Shown here piece after piece: positions 1 to 4,768 of a stretch of 6,971 nucleotides of DNA. Every line of letters starts with the position of its first letter. The stretch's first letter is position 1. The notes under the pieces are model-generated. The model was not told the DNA's origin. It did not search any database and worked only from the letters and a program-made list of their open reading frames with translations. The stretch is from Bacillota bacterium (GTDB taxonomy: Bacteria > Bacillota > Clostridia > Christensenellales > CAG-138): positions 1-6,971 of the forward strand of contig JAEWZS010000052.1 in assembly GCA_023458355.1 (NCBI GenBank), written 5' to 3'. The translations under genes were made by a program, and so were the position numbers.

Positions 1-1189
1 CACCCACACCGAGCGCTAAGGAGATGCCCACAATCATCTTGTTGCGATAGTTGAGCGGCTGCTGTGTTAAAAGCTGTATGCCGCTCATGGTGATGGCCGC
101 AAACACCGTGATCGTTGCACCGCCCAAAACGGGGTAGGGGATGGTGGTCATCAACGCACCGAATTTCGGGCAAAGACCGGCAACAATCATCACAGCTCCA
201 ACCAACACGAAAACGCGCTTGGCAACGACCTTGGTGGTGACGATCAGACCAACGTTTTGGCTGTAAGGGTCGGTTGGCAGTCCGCCGATGCATGCACCTA
301 ACATGCCGCAAATACCCTGCCCCTTAATAGCACCGCCCAACTCTTTATCGGTCGCCTCACGGTTGAATGCACCGATGGCTGTTGAGGAAACGTCGCCTAT
401 GGTCTGCACCGCCTGTACGATGTACATGAGCACCATAGAGAGGATAGCGGCGGGCGGGAAGGTAAGGCCCCATTTAAACAGCTGTGGCAGTGCAATCCAT
501 GAGGCTGTTTTTACGCTGTCAAATTTTATGATGCCGCCCATCAGAAGGGATAACACATAGCCTACCGCGATGCCAATAAGCATGCCGGACACCTTGATAT
601 AGCCTTTGCCGTAAAAATTGCAGGCAAGTGTTACCGCGAGTACAAGAAGTGCAATAAGCCAGAACCTCGGGTCACCGAAGTTTTCAAGGGTAGCATTGCC
701 GCCCGCCATATATGTAACTGCCGTAGAGTATAGCGAAAGGCCTATACTCAATACCACCGTGCCGCTTACAATGGGCGGGAAGAATCTTCTTATTTTACCC
801 ATAAGCATCCCGATAAAGATTGATGCAAATGCCGCCACAAGCTGCGAGCCGAAAATGGCAGAAATTCCGTGTGTAACGCCGATGGCAGTGAGGATGGGCA
901 TGTAGGCAAATGCCACGCCCATAACGTTTGGCAGCCCCATACCAAAGCCCAAAACAGGGAAGAGCTGGAGAAGCGTCGTGATGCCGCCTGTGAGCATGGC
1001 GGCCTGCATCAAAAGAATTTTGTCCGATTCGGGCAGCCCCAATAACTGCGCGACAAGTATGGGCGGTGTGATATTGCCGACAAGCATAGCGAGTACATGC
1101 TGCAATGCCTGCGGTATGGATGCGCCCCATGTGGGCTTCCCGTTGAGCTCAAATAAAGCTCGATTTGTGGATGTTCTGCTCTTTTCCAT
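1..1189 (-). CDS. NCS2-family xanthine/uracil-type nucleobase permease (3' end cut off by the window)
   Basis: Inner-membrane nucleobase:cation symporter, probably for a purine such as xanthine or for uracil; the substrate cannot be fixed from sequence. I read 396 codons on the minus strand from ATG at 1189; family members usually have about 430-460 residues, so some 40-60 are missing. Seen: the QH pair of the first membrane segment (Q30-H31 in ALQHVLAMLVGNITPPILV), many hydrophobic segments, the segment-8 motif QTIGDVSS (262-269), and the NAT signature QNVGLIVTTK (311-320), which fits [QEP]-N-x-G-x4-T-[RKG]. The start is set by AGGGAG at 1198-1203, eight bases upstream, and by family-like sequence soon after it. 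Odd: the segment-8 residue that is Glu in studied members is Gln262, and Asp307 lies in segment 10 just before SQN. It diverges from the SPFH gene, so the two are not one operon. No purine riboswitch was recognised upstream. Confidence 0.93.
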   Translation of the reverse strand, partial: MEKSRTSTNRALFELNGKPTWGASIPQALQHVLAMLVGNITPPILVAQLLGLPESDKILLMQAAMLTGGITTLLQLFPVLGFGMGLPNVMGVAFAYMPILTAIGVTHGISAIFGSQLVAAFASIFIGMLMGKIRRFFPPIVSGTVVLSIGLSLYSTAVTYMAGGNATLENFGDPRFWLIALLVLAVTLACNFYGKGYIKVSGMLIGIAVGYVLSLLMGGIIKFDSVKTASWIALPQLFKWGLTFPPAAILSMVLMYIVQAVQTIGDVSSTAIGAFNREATDKELGGAIKGQGICGMLGACIGGLPTDPYSQNVGLIVTTKVVAKRVFVLVGAVMIVAGLCPKFGALMTTIPYPVLGGATITVFAAITMSGIQLLTQQPLNYRNKMIVGISLALGVG

Positions 1190-1418
1190 GTATTACGCTC
1201 CCTTTTTAGGCATATCGTCTATGGTATGTAGTTTTCCGCGTGAAGTTGTTTTTATTTCATTCGTATTGATTAAAAGGCAAATGTGTTCGGAGCGTTTAAA
1301 ATAATGGTGGTTTATCCTATTGATTGTAATTTTTCATGACTTGTATTACACTCAATGATAGATAGAAAACCGCCTTGTGCGGTGAAAAGTGACGTATCTT
1401 TATTTAGGGAGGTAAGAT
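1190..1418. other. Divergent intergenic region between permease and SPFH gene
   Basis: This holds the leaders and promoters of two divergent genes. Besides the two ribosome sites (AGGGAG at 1198-1203 for the permease; AGGGAGG at 1406-1412 for the SPFH gene, six bases from its ATG) I see a short perfect 5-bp hairpin, ACCGC/GCGGT with a CTTGT loop, at 1369-1383 in the SPFH leader. No riboswitch or convincing operator was recognised. Confidence 0.6.
1320..1349 (+). promoter_or_regulatory. Possible SigA promoter for the SPFH gene
   Basis: TTGATT at 1320-1325 and TATTAC at 1344-1349 are separated by 18 bases and lie about 70 bases upstream of the ATG at 1419. Each box matches the vegetative consensus at four of six positions. 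This is a weak call. No SigW-type TGAAAC/CGTA pair, which would suit an envelope-stress SPFH gene, was found at proper spacing. Confidence 0.25.
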
Positions 1419-2696
1419 ATGGGTATTATTAAAGCGATTGCCGGTGCGATAGGCGGAGGGCTTGCCGACCAATGGTTGGAGGTACTTGAGCCTAACGAAA
1501 TGAGCGATTCCACCGTGTTCACTACAGGCGTTACGGTACGACAGGGTGACAAACGAAGCTCCAACACCAAGGGCACGGCGAGCACCGTATCCAACGGCTC
1601 CATCATTCACGTATACGACAATCAATTCATGATGCTCGTAGATGGCGGCAAGGTGGTCGACTATACCGCTGAACCCGGTTATTACAAGGTGGATAATTCC
1701 TCTTTACCTTCCTTGTTCTCGGGGAAGCTTGGCGATACGATCAAGGAGACTTTCTCACGCTTTAAATTTGGCGGCGTGCCTTCCTCCTCACAAAAGGTGT
1801 TCTACATCAATCTCCAGGAGATTAAAGGCATCAAGTTTGGTACACGCAACCCCGTCAACTATTTCGATAATTTCTATAACAGCGAGCTTTTTCTGCGCGC
1901 TTTCGGCACATATTCCATTAAGATTACCGATCCTATTAAATTCTATCAGGAGGCGGTACCGAGAAACGCCGAACGTGTGGATATTCAAGAAATCAATGAG
2001 CAGTACCTCAACGAGTTCATCGAGGCGCTTGCAGCTGCCGTCAACAAGCTTTCGGCTGAAGGGCAGCGCATCTCCTTCGTGGTGAGCAAGGGCAGAGAGC
2101 TGAGCAAATACATGAGCGAGGCGCTTGATGAGGAATGGAAGCAAAACCGCGGTATGGAAGTGCTCTCCGTCGGTATCGGCAGTATTTCCTACGACGAGGA
2201 ATCCCAGAAACTCATCAACATGCGCAACCAAGGCGCTATGTTGGGCGATCCCGGTGTACGTGAGGGCTATGTGCAAGGATCGATTGCGCGCGGCATCGAG
2301 GCCGCCGGCAGCAACAGCGCAGGCTCCATGGCGGGCTTTATGGGCGTAGGCATAGGCATGCAGGGTACAGCAGGTGTGGGTGCAGCCTTCTCGCAAACAA
2401 ACCAATCGCAGATGCAGCAAAACGCCGCCCAGCGGCAAGCGGCTCCGCAAGGCGGCTGGTCTTGTGCTAACGGGCATGCAAACGCCGCCGATGCGAAGTT
2501 CTGCGCACAGTGCGGCGAGAAAAAGCCCGAAATGAGTGCGGGCTGGACCTGTTCCAACGGGCATGCAAACGCTGCCGAAGCGAAGTTCTGTGCGCAGTGC
2601 GGCGATAAGAAACCCGAGGCAGGTGCGTGCAAAAAATGCGGGCATAAGCTGGAGCCCGGTGCGAAATTCTGCCCCGACTGCGGCGAAAAGCAATAA
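1419..2696 (+). CDS. SPFH-domain (YdjI/COG4260-like) protein with three C-terminal zinc ribbons
   Basis: A 425-residue member of the stomatin/prohibitin-like family typified by Bacillus subtilis YdjI, often labelled 'virion core protein' in databases. Seen: an N-terminal MGIIKAIAGAIGGGLADQW stretch, an SPFH-type core at about 20-270 (with FLRAFGTYSIKITDP at 158-172 and a helical segment near 190-240), a Gly/Ala/Met-rich linker (about 296-325), a Gln-rich stretch (327-344), and three zinc-ribbon units: C349/H353/C362/C365, C378/H382/C391/C394 and C404/C407/C418/C421. No classical membrane helix is evident. In B. subtilis, YdjI is tied to the PspA-like YdjFGHI membrane-stress system; no such partners are visible here. 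The start has AGGGAGG at ideal spacing. The gene appears to stand alone, closed by a strong terminator. A role in membrane organisation or stress is inferred from the family only. Confidence 0.9.
   Translation: MGIIKAIAGAIGGGLADQWLEVLEPNEMSDSTVFTTGVTVRQGDKRSSNTKGTASTVSNGSIIHVYDNQFMMLVDGGKVVDYTAEPGYYKVDNSSLPSLFSGKLGDTIKETFSRFKFGGVPSSSQKVFYINLQEIKGIKFGTRNPVNYFDNFYNSELFLRAFGTYSIKITDPIKFYQEAVPRNAERVDIQEINEQYLNEFIEALAAAVNKLSAEGQRISFVVSKGRELSKYMSEALDEEWKQNRGMEVLSVGIGSISYDEESQKLINMRNQGAMLGDPGVREGYVQGSIARGIEAAGSNSAGSMAGFMGVGIGMQGTAGVGAAFSQTNQSQMQQNAAQRQAAPQGGWSCANGHANAADAKFCAQCGEKKPEMSAGWTCSNGHANAAEAKFCAQCGDKKPEAGACKKCGHKLEPGAKFCPDCGEKQ
2454..2627 (+). repeat. Tandem 87-bp in-frame duplication of a zinc-ribbon unit
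   Basis: Two direct copies, 2454-2540 and 2541-2627, each encode 29 residues beginning GW(S/T)C and containing NGHANAA and AKFCAQCG. They differ at scattered, mostly synonymous positions, so this is an old or selected duplication inside the SPFH gene. The third ribbon just downstream is a different four-Cys version. Confidence 0.9.
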
Positions 2697-2699
2697 ATT

Positions 2700-2753
2700 A
2701 TAAAAAAAGGAGCTTATATGCGAATAAATTTGCATATAAGCTCCTTTTTTTAT
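2700..2753. terminator. Strong bidirectional intrinsic terminator after the SPFH gene
   Basis: Perfectly complementary 22-base arms, 2700-2721 and 2732-2753, surround a 10-base A/T-rich loop. The outer part is an A-run on the left and a T-run on the right, giving U-tracts on both strands. It begins four bases after the SPFH stop codon and insulates the receptor promoter just downstream. Confidence 0.93.
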
Positions 2754-2763
2754 TGTAAAAAGC

Positions 2764-2790
2764 TAAAAAAATATAGTAAAAAGCCGATAA
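2764..2790 (+). promoter_or_regulatory. SigD (sigma-28/FliA-type) flagellar promoter for receptor 1
   Basis: TAAA at 2764-2767, exactly 15 bases, then GCCGATAA at 2783-2790. This is a perfect match to the motility sigma factor consensus TAAA-N15-GCCGATAA. It lies 55 bases upstream of the GTG start of the chemoreceptor and directly after the preceding terminator, so receptor 1 should be expressed with the flagellar regulon. Confidence 0.88.
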
Positions 2791-2816
2791 GTAAATAGAA
2801 CAAGTGTCTATTTATT
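2790..2816 (+). promoter_or_regulatory. Dyad at the expected transcription start of receptor 1
   Basis: TAAATAGA (2792-2799) and TCTATTTA (2807-2814) are perfect inverted repeats around a 7-base centre; a G-T and an A-T pair extend the stem to 2790/2816. The dyad abuts the SigD -10 box and overlaps the likely start of the transcript, so it may be an operator or a 5' leader hairpin. Confidence 0.45.
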
Positions 2817-2831
2817 ATACGATAATTATTT

Positions 2832-2836
2832 GGAGG
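2832..2836 (+). promoter_or_regulatory. Ribosome binding site that fixes the GTG start of receptor 1
   Basis: GGAGG lies nine bases before GTG at 2846. A longer reading from GTG at 2804 has no ribosome site, lies in the dyad, and would add 14 residues that the paralogue lacks. Starting at 2846 gives MKKQTETVSGYNLKRVDK, which lines up with MKKRTEIAATGYDLNRVDK of receptor 2. Confidence 0.88.
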
Positions 2837-2845
2837 AAAGTAAGC

Positions 2846-4627
2846 GTGAAAAAGCAAACCGAAACTGTTTCTGGTTACAATCTCAAACGAGTAGACAAGG
2901 TCGCTCTTGCAATAATTCTAATAATTATCGTTATTATTGTAGTGCAAATTTATCTGAAAAATACAGGAACTGAGCTAAGTATAACAATTGAAGCAATCAT
3001 TGCAAGCGCGCTCCTCATTCTGTTGTATTTTTTAAAACTGAATCGGTTTCTTAAATCGTTACTAATATGCCTTATCCCGGCGTTAGCTGTCATTGTCGCT
3101 ATTTTTACCGGGTCTTTTTCGCTCGATCGCCATTACATGCTTACTACGTTGTGCGTACTTACGGCACTATATTTTAATCCAAAGCTTTTAATTACTTTCG
3201 GCAGCATCATAAACGTATTGCTTGTAATTACTTACTTATTTAAGCCGGAACAACTGCTTGGCGCGGATCATAATGTTGTCTATTTTCTCTCCATAATCTT
3301 TATGTTCAACGCCGAGATTATCGCGCTGTTCTTCCTCACAAAATGGGGCGGAGAAGTAATTGGTAACATTGAAAAAAGCAAAGCGGATATGGAGGTTTTG
3401 GTTGATCAGCTTAAGGTCGCAGGCCTCGTGCAGGAAAAACAGGCAGCGTACATGGAAGAAGGGGTACAGGAACTCCTTCATAGCATGGATAAGCTGTCTG
3501 AAGGCGAGCTCGATCTGCATCTTAATTTACAAAAGCCGGATGAGGATACCAAAGCGGCGTATAGTATCCTAAGCGCCATCGCAGGTAAGCTCCTTGAAAG
3601 CGTAGCAAACATACGCGGTTACATCGGTGAGATTTCGACTGTACTTGCCGACGTATCGGAAGGTAACCTGAGCGTTGAAGTGACCTCAGAGTTTAAAGGT
3701 GACTTTATGGAGCTTAAAACCTCCATCAACAACATCGTAGCTTCGCTTAACACAGTACTTACCGATATCAACATAGCAGCGGAGCAGGTAGCTGTGGGTA
3801 CCCGCCAGGTATCCGATGGCAGCCAGGCCATTTCGCAGGGTGCTACCGAGCAGGCAAGCTCCATCGAAGAGCTTACTGCATCCGTTTCGGAGATTGCCTC
3901 GCAAACGCGCGACAACGCCGCAAATGCGGACAAGGCAAACGCACTCTCTTCAGCCGCCATGGAAAGCGCAAAGCGCGGAAGCGAGCAGATGGAAGCTCTG
4001 GAAAATGCGATGAAGGCCATAGACGAAGCCTCATCGGATATAGCGAAGATTATAAAAGTGATCGACGATATCGCATTCCAGACGAACATACTTGCGCTTA
4101 ACGCTGCGGTCGAGGCTGCGCGGGCGGGCGTACACGGCAAGGGCTTTGGGGTAGTAGCCGAGGAGGTTCGAAACCTTGCCGCAAAGAGCGCCGAGGCCGC
4201 GAAACAAACGGCTGCTCTCATTGAGGGCTCCGTGAAAAAGACCGATGCCGGCACAAAGCTTGCGAACAATACAGCGAAGGAGCTTACAGGCATTGTAGAA
4301 GCGGTGGAACGTGCCGCAAAGCTAGTGAGCGGAATCGCCGTGGCGTCCAACGAACAGGCGACCGCCATATTACAGGTAGATAGAGGAATTGAGCAGATGT
4401 CGCAGGTGGTGCAGCAAAATTCCGCCACGTCCGAGGAAGCTGCAGCTGCGAGCGAGGAATTGAGCGCACAGGCCCAGCTTTTAAAAACCAAGGTCGACCG
4501 CTTTACACTCGCACGCGAAACGGAAAAACCTTCACAAAAGCGTGTTGAACAGAAAAAGCAGATTGAAAAACAGCTGGAGAAACAACCATTAGTCGTGCCC
4601 TCCAAGGGCAATTTCGGGAAGTACTGA
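2846..4627 (+). CDS. Methyl-accepting chemotaxis protein 1 with a six-helix membrane sensor
   Basis: A 593-residue chemoreceptor that would signal through CheW/CheA to the flagellar motor. Seen: about six hydrophobic segments (roughly 19-37, 47-64, 70-88, 97-110, 112-131, 144-165) with only short loops, so no large extracellular ligand domain; a helical linker (170-205); two HAMP-like units with EGELDLHL (219-226) and EGNLSVEV (272-279); and the MA signalling domain to about 555. The hairpin tip is at 411-441 (FQTNILALNAAVEAARAG, then GKGFGVVAEEVR). Aligned without gaps to my recollection of E. coli Tsr, E335, E342, E349 and E531 fall on its methylation sites and V429 on tip residue E391, so it is of the 36-heptad class. 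A charged tail ends in FGKY. It is preceded by a SigD promoter and followed by its own terminator. The ligand is unknown; hydrophobic, membrane or energy signals are possible. Confidence 0.95.
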   Translation: MKKQTETVSGYNLKRVDKVALAIILIIIVIIVVQIYLKNTGTELSITIEAIIASALLILLYFLKLNRFLKSLLICLIPALAVIVAIFTGSFSLDRHYMLTTLCVLTALYFNPKLLITFGSIINVLLVITYLFKPEQLLGADHNVVYFLSIIFMFNAEIIALFFLTKWGGEVIGNIEKSKADMEVLVDQLKVAGLVQEKQAAYMEEGVQELLHSMDKLSEGELDLHLNLQKPDEDTKAAYSILSAIAGKLLESVANIRGYIGEISTVLADVSEGNLSVEVTSEFKGDFMELKTSINNIVASLNTVLTDINIAAEQVAVGTRQVSDGSQAISQGATEQASSIEELTASVSEIASQTRDNAANADKANALSSAAMESAKRGSEQMEALENAMKAIDEASSDIAKIIKVIDDIAFQTNILALNAAVEAARAGVHGKGFGVVAEEVRNLAAKSAEAAKQTAALIEGSVKKTDAGTKLANNTAKELTGIVEAVERAAKLVSGIAVASNEQATAILQVDRGIEQMSQVVQQNSATSEEAAAASEELSAQAQLLKTKVDRFTLARETEKPSQKRVEQKKQIEKQLEKQPLVVPSKGNFGKY

Positions 4628-4674
4628 GGATACAATATAGAAATTAGAGGCGGGATGATTTTCATCCCGCCTTT
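3410..4674 (+). repeat. Near-identical direct repeat, copy 1 (receptor output module plus terminator)
   Basis: This stretch matches 5336-6599 almost base for base with no gaps except one missing base near the copy-2 stop. It begins at the codons for LKVA in the linker after the last membrane segment and ends in the T-run of the terminator. The encoded proteins differ at only eight positions over about 400 residues before the frameshifted tail, while upstream of the boundary the two genes are clearly diverged. Confidence 0.95.
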
Positions 4675-4675
4675 T
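4648..4675 (+). terminator. Intrinsic terminator of receptor 1
   Basis: The 11-base arms AGGCGGGATGA (4648-4658) and TCATCCCGCCT (4662-4672) enclose a TTT loop and are followed by more T's to 4675. It starts 21 bases after the stop codon. It is homologous to the terminator after receptor 2 and indicates that the two receptors are separate transcription units. Confidence 0.93.
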
Positions 4676-4719
4676 GCTTTTCAATATTAAATTACTCATA
4701 TCATTTTCTTTGTCGAAAT

Positions 4720-4727
4720 GCCGATAG
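4720..4727 (+). promoter_or_regulatory. SigD-like -10 box without a clear -35, upstream of receptor 2
   Basis: GCCGATAG is one base from the motility sigma -10 consensus and sits 41 bases upstream of the GTG start. At the 15-base spacing the -35 position (4701-4704) reads TCAT rather than TAAA; a TAAA exists at 4688-4691 but is 28 bases away. Either this is a weak or decayed SigD promoter, or the gene uses another start. Confidence 0.45.
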
Positions 4728-4750
4728 AGATAAGTGAATAATTAAAGTGC

Positions 4751-4758
4751 AAAGGAGG
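4751..4758 (+). promoter_or_regulatory. Ribosome binding site that fixes the GTG start of receptor 2
   Basis: AAAGGAGG ends ten bases before GTG at 4769, slightly long spacing but the only strong site here. The resulting N-terminus matches that of receptor 1. Confidence 0.88.
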
Positions 4759-4768
4759 AACTGATTTT

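Noticed and set aside
1190..1320. Purine riboswitch in the leader of the nucleobase permease.
   Set aside because: Reading the minus strand, I could not find the conserved three-way junction core with TATGG-like and TTTCTACC-like blocks; CGATATG near 1215 is isolated.
1293..1325. GTTTAA at 1294-1299 as a SigB-type -35 for the SPFH gene.
   Set aside because: There is no GGGTAT-like -10 at 12-15 bases; the closest G-rich word is too near.
1419..2696. Viral origin for the SPFH gene because such proteins are often labelled 'virion core protein'.
   Set aside because: That label is a carried-over database name; the SPFH core with zinc ribbons is a normal chromosomal family and no phage genes are nearby.
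1788..2735. Long minus-strand open frame of 315 codons opposite the SPFH gene, starting inside the terminator hairpin with a ribosome-like AAAGGAG.
   Set aside because: The ribosome-like signal is the mirror of the symmetric hairpin. The translation resembles no family, and the plus strand carries a clear SPFH/zinc-ribbon protein.
2718..2798. A 26-codon reading frame starting at ATG in the terminator hairpin, preceded by AAAGGAG.
   Set aside because: Its start lies inside the terminator stem, it runs through the SigD promoter, and its Lys-rich product looks like translated A/T-rich DNA.
2804..2845. Longer N-terminus for receptor 1 from GTG at 2804.
   Set aside because: It has no ribosome site, lies in the dyad, and the extra 14 residues have no match in the paralogue; GTG at 2846 follows GGAGG.
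3619..4665. Minus-strand open frame of 348 codons opposite receptor 1, and its twin at 5749-6573 opposite receptor 2.
   Set aside because: Both are Ser/Ala-rich antisense shadows of the codon-biased MA domain; they occur twice only because the underlying genes are duplicated.
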